A model generated the notes under the pieces. That model did no database searches. It was not told the origin of the DNA and worked only from the letters and a program-made list of their open reading frames with translations. Below are positions 9,066 through 18,529 of a stretch of 64,000 nucleotides of DNA, one piece after another (within the stretch, counting starts at the first letter, position 1; each line of letters begins with the position of its first letter). The DNA is from Pedobacter metabolipauper. GTDB taxonomy: Bacteria; Bacteroidota; Bacteroidia; Sphingobacteriales; Sphingobacteriaceae. Location of the stretch: positions 248,001 through 312,000 of the forward strand of contig NZ_SNYC01000004.1 in the NCBI RefSeq assembly GCF_004362715.1, read 5' to 3'. The position numbers were made by a program, and so were the translations under genes.

Positions 9066-11537
9066 TTATAATTCTGTATGTAAAAGGGATGAGCTGTGCG
9101 CATTTGCAGTGCTCAACGTTCTCCTGAAGTCTTCCAGTTCCTGCTTCAACGCCGTCATTTCCACGTTTTGTTCCTGAATGGCTTTCAGGAGCAGTACATT
9201 TAGCCCCATATAATTGACTGCTTTGTGCGGTATCCCGCCTACATTTTGTTCATAGACCAGGTGCGGGAATACCTGTTCCAGTTCCTGGGCGATCAAACCA
9301 AACTGCTTGTCATCAGGAAGGTTCATGGTTGGAAATTCTTCCGTTTTAAAGAAGTAATTGCTCGGCTTTAAGTGCATGATCTGTGTAAGAACAGGCTGTA
9401 CCGGATGAATGGCAGATTTCAGTTTAACATCAGAATATCCGCTTGCAGAGTTTGCTGAGGATCTGGCCATGTCTTCATAGCGTTGTGCGGCATCGGCACT
9501 ATTCCTGGCAGACACGCAATATTGATCGGCCTGCTGTCCGCAGTCGTTGGCATATTTTTTAGCATCATCAGCTTCCGCTGCCGCATCTTTAGCTTTCCGG
9601 GCCGCCTCATCAGCATCCCGGGCATCATTTTGCGCTTCCTGCCTAGCGGTATCAGCTTCTTTAGCATCGGAGATCGTTGCATTTTTAAAATTCTCCGATT
9701 CCCTGGCATCAGATGCAGCCATTTGTTTCATTCGCTCGGCTTCATTGGCTTCAGACTTGGCTTTTTCTGAAGCCGTAGTGGCTTCTGATGCCTCTTCCTG
9801 AGCCTTTCCAGAGGCGGTTTCAGCTTCCTTAGCCTCCTCTTGTGCTTTAGAAGAAGCCGTTTCAGCTTCTTTAGCTTCATTTTGAGCTTTATTGGAGGCA
9901 GATTCTGCTTCTTTAGCTTCGTTCTGTGCATAGCTGGACGCAGATTCAGCCTCCTTGGCTTCGTTTTGAGCTTTATTAGAGGCAGATTCCGCTTCTTTGG
10001 CTTCATTCTGAGCCCTTGTTGAGGCCGTCTCCGCTTCTTTCGCTTCCTCTTGTGCTTTTGAAGATGCAGTTTCAGCCTCTTTAGCCTCTTCCTGTGCCTT
10101 TGCAGACGCGGTTTCAGCTTCTTTGGCTTCAGCCTGAGCTTTTGCCGATGCTTGCTCGGCCTCAGTTGCTTCAGCTTTAGCCTTCTCGGAAGATTGTTCT
10201 GCTTCTGCGGCTTCCGCCTTGGCTTTATCAGAGGCCTGCTCGGCTTCCCGGGCTTCGTTCTGTGCTTTATTAGATGCATTTTCAGCCTCAGTGGCTTCCT
10301 GTTGCGCTTTATTCGATGCACGCTCCGCTTCTGTAGCTTCCTGCTGTGCCCGGTTTGATGCTTGTTCTGCTTCGCCAGCTTCAGCTTTTGCCTTCTCTGA
10401 TGCCTGGGTGGCTTCATTCGCCTCAGCCTGTGCCTTAGCGGATGCCGTTTCAGCTTCTGTAGCTTCTGCTTTCGCTTTCTCCGAAGAAGTTGCTGCTTCA
10501 GCAGCTTCCTGCCTTGCTTTTTCTGAAGATTGAGCCGCCTCAGTTGCTTCCTGTCTCGCCTTTTCAGACGATTGGGCGGCTTCGTTGGCTTCCTGCTGTG
10601 CTTTTCCTGAAGCGGTCTCTGCCTCTGTTGCTTCCTGGCGTGCTTTTTCAGAGGCCGTTATGGCTTCAGCAGCTTCTTGTCTCGCTCTTTCAGAAGATTG
10701 TGCAGCTTCATTGGCTTCATTCTGGGCCTTAACTGAAGCGGTTTCTGCTTCAGCAGCTTCCTGACGTGCCTTTTCAGAAGACTGAGCGGCCTCACTGGCT
10801 TCTTGTCTGGCCTTTTCAGAAGATTGGGCAGCTTCACCTGCTTCCTGTCTTGCTTTTTCGGATGACAAAGCTGCTTCACCTGCTTCCTGTCTCGCTTTTT
10901 CAGAAGATTGAGCGGCTTCACCAGCTTCCTGCCTTGCTTTTTCAGAAGATTGAGCAGCTTCACCAGCTTCTTGCCTCGCTTTTTCTGAAGATTGAGCGGC
11001 CTCACCGGCTTCCTGCCTGGCCTTTTCAGAAGACTGAGCAGCTTCACCAGCGTCCTGTCTTGCTTTTTCTGAAGATTGTGCAGCTTCTACTGCTTCTTGT
11101 TTGGCTTTTTCTGATGACGATGCTGCTTCAGCAGCTTCCTGCCTTGCTTTTTCGGAAGATTGAGCAGCTTCACCCGCTTCCTGTCTTGCTTTTTCAGAAG
11201 ACTGACCGGCTTCTGTAGCTTCCTGCTGTGCTTTTGATGAGTATTGAGCGGCTTCGCCTGCTTCACGCTGTGCATTACTGGAGAACTGGGTAGCTTCATT
11301 GGCTTCCCGTTGTGCAGCACTTGAAAAATTAGCAGCTTCCGTTGCTTCCTGCTGAGATTTTGCAGAAAACTGTGCAGATTCATTGGCCTCTTGCTGTGCT
11401 TTCTGAGATGAAGTTACAGCCTGAACCTCATAATTTTTTATTTTAGTAATTGTCGTTTCCATCTCCAGTAATGCAGTCCTGCTCCGCATTACCAGTTGCT
11501 CTAACTCTAGTTCATAAGCTGCAGCATCTATTGCCAT
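9066..11537 (-). CDS. Giant 14-residue-repeat coiled-coil protein with C-terminal S74 intramolecular chaperone domain, 823 aa
   Basis: Residues 1-42 are a helical N-terminus without a signal peptide. Residues 43-700 are 47 uninterrupted 14-residue repeats of the type SSEKARQEAGEAAQ, which is two heptads, rich in Ala, Glu and Ser. Residues 701-823 are a peptidase S74 / tail-fibre chaperone domain: it opens with YSDVKLK (S702-D703, K707, matching the S-D-x-R-x-K autocleavage signature), then GLIAQELEQVFP and NYMGLNVLLLKAIQEQN. In phage tail spikes and fibres this domain trimerises, folds the stalk and then cuts itself off. The product is thus expected to be a long trimeric rod. The coding strand has very low complexity, which creates long antisense open frames. 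Confidence 0.93.
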   Translation of the reverse strand: MAIDAAAYELELEQLVMRSRTALLEMETTITKIKNYEVQAVTSSQKAQQEANESAQFSAKSQQEATEAANFSSAAQREANEATQFSSNAQREAGEAAQYSSKAQQEATEAGQSSEKARQEAGEAAQSSEKARQEAAEAASSSEKAKQEAVEAAQSSEKARQDAGEAAQSSEKARQEAGEAAQSSEKARQEAGEAAQSSEKARQEAGEAAQSSEKARQEAGEAALSSEKARQEAGEAAQSSEKARQEASEAAQSSEKARQEAAEAETASVKAQNEANEAAQSSERARQEAAEAITASEKARQEATEAETASGKAQQEANEAAQSSEKARQEATEAAQSSEKARQEAAEAATSSEKAKAEATEAETASAKAQAEANEATQASEKAKAEAGEAEQASNRAQQEATEAERASNKAQQEATEAENASNKAQNEAREAEQASDKAKAEAAEAEQSSEKAKAEATEAEQASAKAQAEAKEAETASAKAQEEAKEAETASSKAQEEAKEAETASTRAQNEAKEAESASNKAQNEAKEAESASSYAQNEAKEAESASNKAQNEAKEAETASSKAQEEAKEAETASGKAQEEASEATTASEKAKSEANEAERMKQMAASDARESENFKNATISDAKEADTARQEAQNDARDADEAARKAKDAAAEADDAKKYANDCGQQADQYCVSARNSADAAQRYEDMARSSANSASGYSDVKLKSAIHPVQPVLTQIMHLKPSNYFFKTEEFPTMNLPDDKQFGLIAQELEQVFPHLVYEQNVGGIPHKAVNYMGLNVLLLKAIQEQNVEMTALKQELEDFRRTLSTANAHSSSLLHTEL
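9438..11411 (-). repeat. 47 x 42-bp degenerate tandem repeat (coding)
   Basis: These 1974 bp equal exactly 47 units of 42 bp, each encoding one 14-residue repeat. Register is kept from end to end: 42 N-terminal residues + 658 repeat residues + 123 C-terminal residues add to 823. Units near the 5' end (about 10,800-11,200) are the most alike (SSEKARQEAGEAAQ), while units near the 3' end drift to ASNKAQNEAKEAES and then lose the pattern before the S74 domain. This gradient suggests recent unit duplication in the 5' part. Confidence 0.95.
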
Positions 11538-11845
11538 ACCAATTATCTTTAGTTTTTAATTTTGAATTAACATAAAAACTTAACCAAAAAATTTTAAGTA
11601 TAGTTAAAAGAAATAACCTCCCTAAGGTCAATCAAGCAATATCAAAAATTGCTCATAATCAACCAATTACAATAATAAAAATTTAAATGATTTTTAATTA
11701 TATTAACGCTTAAACATAGATGATAATTTTGGTAAAAAAAATAACTGCTTCTAGGTATTTTTTTTACCAAAAAAAATACCTATAGAAATCCCACCTAAAA
11801 ACAAGATTTAAAGGCAGTTCTAAGCTTAGAATAAAAAAAGCAGAA
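11538..11845. other. 308-bp A+T-rich spacer with a 14-bp hairpin
   Basis: No gene is visible. At 11752-11765 and 11769-11782 there is a perfect 14-bp inverted repeat (taggta plus eight T, loop acc, mirror arm) that could act as a terminator-like or attenuating hairpin after the PP2C gene. The A+T-rich stretch directly before 11537 probably carries a separate promoter for the coiled-coil gene. I saw no clear TAnnTTTG element on the minus strand. Confidence 0.5.
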
Positions 11846-12745
11846 TTACTTATTGAAAAACCCGAGAAAATAGGCCGCTAAAACCCCGATCAATACTATA
11901 CTAAGTATGATTAGCCCGATCCATAGAGATTTTAGTTTAAGTTTAGATTTGGAGATTGTTATTTTATTTGTTTCCCCAATAATTATTGGCTCATTGTTTA
12001 AATTAATAAGCTTAATTAAATACATGGAATAATTATCCCTTGTTTTTTGATAACAATATTCCTGGAACTGCTCAGTCAGGTCGCCGGTGTCGGACTGTGT
12101 TAGCAGTACTTTTAAAACGGTCGGTGTAACCTTTTCCAGCAGTCCATCTGAACACAGTAATAAATAATCGTTATCCCGGATGTCAAAAATCTCATCCGTT
12201 TGAATTTCAGAGTAGGGTCTTTTGGCTTGTAATGAGCGGGTAATTACATTTCTATGCGGATGTGTTAGTGCCTCTTCCGGCGTAATGTTGCCCCGCTTAA
12301 CGAGTTCATTGACCAGTGAGTGGTCTTGCGACTGAAAAACAATCTCCCCATCCCTGATCAGGTAAATCCTGCTGTCACCACACCAGGCCACAAAGATCGA
12401 TTTTTTCTTAAGATAGGCTAAGGTAAGGGTAGTACTCATATCTTCCGCCCCTTCATGCTGCGCGATGTACTCATCAAAATGTTTGATGACCCACTCCCGC
12501 CCGGCATTTATAAAATCATCATTCAGCAGATCTTCGGAACTTAGATTCTGGTTAAAATAAGTATTAAAATGGCGACAGGCCAATTCAGACGCAACCTCTC
12601 CTTTAGAATTCCCGCCTACACCATCGCAAACCAGGAACAGGCTGTTACCCAATAACGCTTCACCAGCTGGCGGATGAATGGAATCTTCATTATTTTTTCT
12701 ATTCCCTAATTCATTGAGACTATAAATTTTTAAAGGTACAGGCAT
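11846..12745 (-). CDS. PP2C-family Ser/Thr phosphatase with C-terminal membrane anchor, 299 aa
   Basis: The catalytic domain (1-245) shows the metal-binding motifs of PPM/PP2C phosphatases: NNED (D21), VCDGVGG (D41-G42), a CSDGLLEKV block and a terminal TRDNYSMYLIKL where the family usually has DN-x-T. A hydrophobic segment at about 273-297 (SLWIGLIILSIVLIGVLAAY) anchors the enzyme to the inner membrane with the catalytic part in the cytoplasm. It removes phosphate from Ser/Thr and lies 56 nt downstream of the Ser/Thr kinase gene, the usual pairing. It is presumably the eraser for marks read by the FHA protein. Confidence 0.94.
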   Translation of the reverse strand: MPVPLKIYSLNELGNRKNNEDSIHPPAGEALLGNSLFLVCDGVGGNSKGEVASELACRHFNTYFNQNLSSEDLLNDDFINAGREWVIKHFDEYIAQHEGAEDMSTTLTLAYLKKKSIFVAWCGDSRIYLIRDGEIVFQSQDHSLVNELVKRGNITPEEALTHPHRNVITRSLQAKRPYSEIQTDEIFDIRDNDYLLLCSDGLLEKVTPTVLKVLLTQSDTGDLTEQFQEYCYQKTRDNYSMYLIKLINLNNEPIIIGETNKITISKSKLKLKSLWIGLIILSIVLIGVLAAYFLGFFNK

Positions 12746-12801
12746 ATTGGAGTTATAAACGTTATGATTTAAAAGAATGTATTATCGAAGTTATTGTGGG
12801 A

Positions 12802-14943
12802 TTACTGCAGCACGCCATCTTTGAAAGTTCCGCTTTGTTTAACTTCCCCTTCCGCACTAAACATTTTTCCCGACCCGCTAAACTGATCGTTTGCAAAACC
12901 ACCTTCATAATAACTGCCATCCTTGTAGACCAATTTACCTGAACCGTGTTTCAGGTCCCTTTTAAAAGATCCTTTATAAAAACTACCGTCTTTATAATAC
13001 AGTGTTCCTGATGTCTTTATTCCTGCAGACCAGTTACCTACATATTTATCACCATCTGCGGTTGTTAATGATCCTTTACCTGAATACAGGCCTTTAGAAA
13101 AGTTTCCGTTATAGACACTGCCATTTGCAAATGTCTGCAGGCCCTTTCCATCCGGCACGCCATCCCTTACCTTACCAGAGTAAACAGACTCGTTACCTGA
13201 TCCTGCGTTCAAGACCAGGTCTGAAACGGTTTTAGCAGGACTTGAAACCGCTTTCTTCGTGTTGGTTACTTTAGTATCTGTATTTACCTTTGGTACACTA
13301 TCTATAGTCGTTTTGGCTACCGGAGCTGCCACTTCAACTTCTTTATCTTTTGTTAGGAACAATACTGCTCCAACTAAAATTACCGCAGCAACCGCAACTG
13401 CGATAAAAATACCAGATTTACTTCTACCCGGGGATGCCGCCGCAGGATTAGCTCCCGGAGCAACCGCAGCCGAACTACGACCCGGCCTTTCTGCATGCTG
13501 TGCTTCTGCCCCCCTTGCCAATGATTCATTTAAAGTTGGCCTGGCTATCGCATTTTGTTCATTCAATGTACGTCCCGCAGGAGTTGCTGCCGCTGGCTGT
13601 TTATCTTCTTGCTTTGCAATCGGCTGCTCATGTGCGACAATCTTTTTTGGAGGCTCAACAGGTTTAGGTGCCGGATCTTCAACTGGTTTTTCGACAGCAG
13701 CCGGTTGCTCAGCTGGTTTCGACATTTCTGCTTTGGGTGCCTCGGCAACAGGCTGAAGTTGTACCGGGATTACTTTTTCCTTAACAGGCTCAGGAACCGC
13801 AGGTTGTTTTGCAACAGGCTCTTCTACAACAGGTGCTGGTTTTGGCAGTTCCGGAATTGCAGGCTGTGCTGCGGGCGCTTGCTTAACCGGTTCTGAAACA
13901 ACAGGCTCACTTGCAGCAGGCTGTGGTATAACCGGCGCTGGTTTAACTGGTTCTGAAGGGTTATACGAAATAACCTGTGTTTCTGCGTCATCTTCAAAGT
14001 CAACTACACCGCTAGAGATATTTCCCTTAAACAAGGTGGTTTCATCATCAAAATTTCCCGGAGCAGGCTGATTTCTAAGTCCTGCAAACAGCGTGCTATC
14101 GGTCACATTTCCTTTAAGCACGTCCAGCACAACATCTGCAGAAGCGGCACGTTCACTGGCCATCTTTTTCAGACACAGCGCAACAACCTCATCATATGGC
14201 TTTGGAAGTTCTGTTAATTTCTGCAGGTAATCTTCATTGAGGATATTGGTCATTACAATCTCGGCACTGGTACCTTTAGACCGGCTTCCGAATAAGTTTT
14301 CACCTTTGATCAGTTCATAGACCATGATCCCAAAACTCCAAAGATCGATGTGTGTAGAGATCTGTCCATTGATTCCATATCTTGCCGGATTAAATTGTTC
14401 CGGGGCCATATATTCTACGGTACCAACCAATGCTGACGCATTTTCCTGGCTTTCGCCGATGGCTTTACTAATTCCAAAATCCGTGATCTTAGCTATAGGC
14501 TCATCCTCTTCAATTTTGATCAGGATGTTCTGCGGTTTAAGGTCACGATGAATAATATTGCGCTTGTGCAGGTATGAGAGTCCTTTAAGCACATCGCATA
14601 ATAGTTTATTTAAATACTGGGGATTATTTTTCAGATAGCCTTTTAATTCACCACCATCGAGGTATTCCATTACGCCTACCTGAACTTGTTCTTCTTCACC
14701 AAAAGCATTTACGGATTCCAGGAAAGCAACATCATAATAGCGGCAAAGATTTTCATGCTGAAACTTGATTACTTTCTTAATCTCAGTGATCAGATCGTAT
14801 TGTGCACTCTGCTCCGGATTAAAGACCTTTAATGCAACTTCTCTTTCCAGAAGCACATCTGTGGCACGGAACACTCTTGAAAAACCACCTTTACCCAGCA
14901 GATCTTCCCGGGTATTGTAAACATATCTTTTTCTAAAGTCCAT
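12802..14943 (-). CDS. Membrane Ser/Thr protein kinase (PknB-like) with C-terminal MORN repeats, 713 aa
   Basis: The kinase domain (1-270) is complete: Gly loop LGKGGFSRVFRA (16-27), catalytic lysine K39, HRDLKPQN with D134 and DFG at 155-157, then an APE motif (MAPEQF). A Pro/Ala/Glu-rich linker (about 290-505) leads to one membrane segment at 510-530. The exported C-terminal part (588-713) has five full MORN repeats and a partial one (YxGxxxxGxxxGxG pattern). Bacterial kinases of this type usually sense outside signals through their C-terminal domain; PASTA or TPR is common, MORN less so. It is the first gene of the minus-strand train and probably drives it. Confidence 0.95.
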   Translation of the reverse strand: MDFRKRYVYNTREDLLGKGGFSRVFRATDVLLEREVALKVFNPEQSAQYDLITEIKKVIKFQHENLCRYYDVAFLESVNAFGEEEQVQVGVMEYLDGGELKGYLKNNPQYLNKLLCDVLKGLSYLHKRNIIHRDLKPQNILIKIEEDEPIAKITDFGISKAIGESQENASALVGTVEYMAPEQFNPARYGINGQISTHIDLWSFGIMVYELIKGENLFGSRSKGTSAEIVMTNILNEDYLQKLTELPKPYDEVVALCLKKMASERAASADVVLDVLKGNVTDSTLFAGLRNQPAPGNFDDETTLFKGNISSGVVDFEDDAETQVISYNPSEPVKPAPVIPQPAASEPVVSEPVKQAPAAQPAIPELPKPAPVVEEPVAKQPAVPEPVKEKVIPVQLQPVAEAPKAEMSKPAEQPAAVEKPVEDPAPKPVEPPKKIVAHEQPIAKQEDKQPAAATPAGRTLNEQNAIARPTLNESLARGAEAQHAERPGRSSAAVAPGANPAAASPGRSKSGIFIAVAVAAVILVGAVLFLTKDKEVEVAAPVAKTTIDSVPKVNTDTKVTNTKKAVSSPAKTVSDLVLNAGSGNESVYSGKVRDGVPDGKGLQTFANGSVYNGNFSKGLYSGKGSLTTADGDKYVGNWSAGIKTSGTLYYKDGSFYKGSFKRDLKHGSGKLVYKDGSYYEGGFANDQFSGSGKMFSAEGEVKQSGTFKDGVLQ

Positions 14944-15100
14944 TGGTAAACATTAATTTTTTTTCTTGAAAAACCCTAATTGAGTATAATTATATACCAA
15001 TTAATTTATAATTCAAAAATTAATGAAAAAAATTTGTTGCAACACGTAAAAAACTGAACAATAAATTCAATTTTAAGTCGAAATTGCAGAATTTACCCGG

Positions 15101-18100
15101 TTACTTTATCCCGCTTTCAACGCGCTCAAAGTTAATCCAGTCCACACTAATGAGGTCCCGGTTAGGCCTTGTATTTTTCACAAATACAAAATACAGATCA
15201 TGCTTGCCTCCCGGATTACTAACCGGCGCAGGGAGCGTGGTATACTTTTCCCAGCTGCCTGTCGGACTGAAATCTATGGTACTGACCAGCGTTCCCTTTG
15301 GTGAGTCTGCACGGACCTCTATCGTCCCGCTTTGATTTGCAGAGGCATAAAAGTACGTCAGCTGGCTTACATTTTTAAGGTCTATATTTTTGAGCATGAA
15401 ATAAGATTTGTTATGGATGCTCCCTATATATTTTTCATTTTTACTAACGTTGTTAAATGCATCTGCTTCTTCCGCCTGTACTTTTGACGGGCGCAGCAAG
15501 ATCGTTTCTTTCGTTGTCAGTGGTGTGATTGCTCCTCCTTTATCCGTATACGATGCCGTGAAGATATACCGTCCCTGATCTTTAACTTTTAAATGCTGGT
15601 CAAGGGCCACTGTACCTTTCTGAGGCAATAACGGATTGGTTTTCTTCATGCTCAGTGAAAGCACATATTTTACAATTTCTGTTGCATCATCTTTAGAAAG
15701 CTGGGGATGCGCATTCATGGCATGGTCACCCCAAACACCACCACCACCGGTAATGATCTTTTTAGCCAGGCGTGCTACCGCTGCATTATTTCCTGCATAT
15801 CGTTTTGATACCAGCATAAAGGCAGGACCAACAGATTTGGCGTTCAACTGGTGACATGCTTTACAGTCGCTTTTGGCAACCAATGCCTTTCCAAAATTAT
15901 AGGTTGGCGTTATTTCCTGGTGACCAACAACGGCCTGGTTGTTTTCTACCTTAGCAATGAAGTTAAGGTTCACCTTTACCTTTTTAGGGTCTATCACTTT
16001 ATCTTCATTATCTTTCACAACCACGTTATAATTAAATTTCGCGGCCTTTTGACTGAAGAACGTCGTATTTTCAGGCGTATTGATCGTTACCTGCGGCAAC
16101 GTATTTCCAACCTTGATGATCCGGGTTTCGGTATCACTTTTGCCTCCTGCATCGGTTACCTTTAACAGCACTTTGTAAACTCCATTTTTTTGGAAGGTAT
16201 AGGTTGGGTTGGGTTCTGCCGATCCAACTTTATTTCCTTCAAAACGCCATTCGTAAGAAAGGACATCATCGTCATCATTGTCAAAACTTTTTGAAGTAAA
16301 AGCCACCTTATATGGTGCAAGACCGATGGTGTCACGGGTTTCGATCTTTGCAACCGGCGCACGGTTACCACCGTTATAATCGATTCTTACCAAGCGTGCA
16401 TCTACGTTATCGATCCCATAAACAGAGCCGTATTCCAGCATATAGAATGATCCGTCCGGACCAACTTCCAGGTCTATCGGTCTCCTAAAATCACCGTTAG
16501 TTTCCATAAACGGCTCCATGCGTTTATAGTTCTGATTTTCATCCAAACGCAGGGCAAATACCCAGTTGCGCATCCAGTCGTAAACAAACAGTGCTTTGTC
16601 GTAATATTCAGGAAGTTTGGTTGTTGATTTCAGTTCCGGATCGTAATGATAAACCGGACCTCCCATGGCACACCTGCCACCGTCTCCTAAAATGGGAAAC
16701 TCTGCTGAGCGGTTGTACGGATACCACACCATCGGCTTTTGTGCCGGCGGAAGTATTTTTAATCCGGTACTGTATGGCGATCCATTGGCGGGACCGTTTA
16801 CATCAAACAAATTAGCAGCTTGTTTGGTAGAGAAATCATATTCTTTATAGGCTTTATTGTCACCAACAAAATAAGGCCATCCGTAGTTTCCTGCTTTCTT
16901 TGCCTGGTTAAACTCATCATATCCACGAGGTCCCTGCAAGCCATCCGTACCAGAATCCGGCCCAACTTCGCCCCAATACAGAATGGAAGTTTCCTGATCT
17001 ACAGAGATGCGGTATGGATTCCGGCAACCCATCACGTAAATCTCCGGGCGGGTACCGGCTGTTCCTTTGGGAAATAGATTGCCTTCAGGAATGGTATAGG
17101 TACCGTCAGTTTCAGGATGGATCCTTAGAATTTTACCACGAAGGTCATTGGTATTGGAGGCCGATCGCTCTGCATTAAATGTCAGCCGGTTATCGCGCCT
17201 GTCAATTGGCGAAAAGCCATTCGACTCAAAAGGAACGGTATTGTCGCCCGTTGAGATGAAAAGATTTTTATGTTTATCCCAGGCCAGTGAGCCGCCGGTA
17301 TGTGCACTCACCTCAAGGTCTATCGGGATCTCAATGATCACTTTTTCAGATTTAAGGTCCAGCACACTATTCTTACTGATACTGAACCTGGATATGTGCT
17401 GCTTAACCGCATTTCCGGAGGACGCGGTGTTAAAGAAATACAATTGATTATTCACTGCAAAATCAGGGTCGATTGTCATCCCCAACAAGCCATTCAAGTA
17501 CTTATCTACCGCCTTTACCGGGAATTTATAGACTAAAGTCGTCTTACCTGAAGCAGGATTATACACATAGAAATTACCTGCGCGCTCGATGAAGAATACA
17601 CGGCCATCCGGAGCTACAGCGAGTTCCATGGGTTCATTCAGATCGTTGGACAAAATGCTTTTTGTAAACCGGTTATCCTCGGGTTTTTTAACCGCATATG
17701 ATTTCAATGGATCCAGGGTTATGTTTGTGCCAATGGCGTATTTAATTCCACCCAGCAGGTGCTTTAAAAATAAAGGCTCAGAGAAGCTTTCATCGGTATG
17801 ACCTCCGCCTGTATAAAACGAACGGCCCCCATCAAACTCATGATACCAGGCAATGGGATGATTTTCATCGTTTTCACCACCTTCATATGTGCTTTCATCA
17901 AGCCTGGCAATAACCTTAAGGTCGCTCTGTATATTTTTATAGTTGTACCATTCGTCAGTACGCTCCCAACGCTTCGGCAGACCCTTGGTGGAGCCGTGAG
18001 CCGTATCGATCACATCAACGGTTGCTTTGCGAACATTCGGGTTGTTTGGATGGCTTTTAAAATACGCACCAACCAGTTTATTGTACCATAACCAATCATA

Positions 18101-18529
18101 TTCAGTATCCGCTGCAGCGTGGATTCCAACAAAACCACCACCGGACTGGATGTATCTTTCAAATGCAACCTGCTGATCTGCATTAAGCACATTCATCGTC
18201 GTACTTAAAAACACAACGGCATTGTAATTCTTTAAACTGTCTGCCACAAAATAGCCAGCATCCCTGGTGGTATCTACAGCAAAGTTATTTTCCTTTCCAA
18301 GCTTTTTGATGGCAGCCACACCTGCAGGTATCGAGGTGTGATAATATCCCTTGGTTTTTGTAAAGACCAGGATCCGTCCCGGCTTAATTGGAACCGAATC
18401 TATAATGGCCACGTGTTCAGTAACCGGAGGAACAACGGATTTTGGGATTACTGTTTTACAGGCATATAGAATTATGGATACCAGGAAAATAAGAATTAGG
18501 GACTGCGTTATTTGACTACGATTGATCAT
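15101..18529 (-). CDS. ThuA / PQQ-type sugar dehydrogenase / PKD / cytochrome c multidomain lipoprotein
   Basis: I start at the ATG at 18529 because it gives a lipoprotein signal (MINRSQITQSLILIFLVSII then LYAC); an upstream in-frame ATG at 18598 would add 23 residues. Domain order: ThuA-like (about 45-260, with GGGFVGIHAAADTEYDW), a sugar-dehydrogenase beta-propeller (about 280-690, VMGCRNPYRISVD), a PKD domain (about 725-805, SYEWRFEG and PTYTF), a class I cytochrome c with CKACH and a later methionine, and a C-terminal carbohydrate-binding-like beta domain. Such fusions are common in Bacteroidota and are linked to oxidation of sugars in the envelope. It is monocistronic here. The enzyme substrate cannot be told. 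Confidence 0.9.
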   Translation of the reverse strand: MINRSQITQSLILIFLVSIILYACKTVIPKSVVPPVTEHVAIIDSVPIKPGRILVFTKTKGYYHTSIPAGVAAIKKLGKENNFAVDTTRDAGYFVADSLKNYNAVVFLSTTMNVLNADQQVAFERYIQSGGGFVGIHAAADTEYDWLWYNKLVGAYFKSHPNNPNVRKATVDVIDTAHGSTKGLPKRWERTDEWYNYKNIQSDLKVIARLDESTYEGGENDENHPIAWYHEFDGGRSFYTGGGHTDESFSEPLFLKHLLGGIKYAIGTNITLDPLKSYAVKKPEDNRFTKSILSNDLNEPMELAVAPDGRVFFIERAGNFYVYNPASGKTTLVYKFPVKAVDKYLNGLLGMTIDPDFAVNNQLYFFNTASSGNAVKQHISRFSISKNSVLDLKSEKVIIEIPIDLEVSAHTGGSLAWDKHKNLFISTGDNTVPFESNGFSPIDRRDNRLTFNAERSASNTNDLRGKILRIHPETDGTYTIPEGNLFPKGTAGTRPEIYVMGCRNPYRISVDQETSILYWGEVGPDSGTDGLQGPRGYDEFNQAKKAGNYGWPYFVGDNKAYKEYDFSTKQAANLFDVNGPANGSPYSTGLKILPPAQKPMVWYPYNRSAEFPILGDGGRCAMGGPVYHYDPELKSTTKLPEYYDKALFVYDWMRNWVFALRLDENQNYKRMEPFMETNGDFRRPIDLEVGPDGSFYMLEYGSVYGIDNVDARLVRIDYNGGNRAPVAKIETRDTIGLAPYKVAFTSKSFDNDDDDVLSYEWRFEGNKVGSAEPNPTYTFQKNGVYKVLLKVTDAGGKSDTETRIIKVGNTLPQVTINTPENTTFFSQKAAKFNYNVVVKDNEDKVIDPKKVKVNLNFIAKVENNQAVVGHQEITPTYNFGKALVAKSDCKACHQLNAKSVGPAFMLVSKRYAGNNAAVARLAKKIITGGGGVWGDHAMNAHPQLSKDDATEIVKYVLSLSMKKTNPLLPQKGTVALDQHLKVKDQGRYIFTASYTDKGGAITPLTTKETILLRPSKVQAEEADAFNNVSKNEKYIGSIHNKSYFMLKNIDLKNVSQLTYFYASANQSGTIEVRADSPKGTLVSTIDFSPTGSWEKYTTLPAPVSNPGGKHDLYFVFVKNTRPNRDLISVDWINFERVESGIK

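Noticed and set aside
9483..11383. Several long open frames antisense to or in other frames of the 14-mer repeat gene (for example 9728-10417 minus, 10766-11218 plus)
   Set aside because: They are by-products of the 42-bp repeat; composition is extreme (Lys/Arg/Pro/Leu or Phe/Cys/Leu-rich) and no start or domain supports them.
9438..11411. Could the 42-bp repeats be a CRISPR or satellite array?
   Set aside because: There are no unique spacers; units are contiguous, in frame and encode a perfect heptad pattern.
13259..13896. Plus-strand open frames within the kinase linker
   Set aside because: Shadow of the Pro/Ala-rich linker of the minus-strand kinase.
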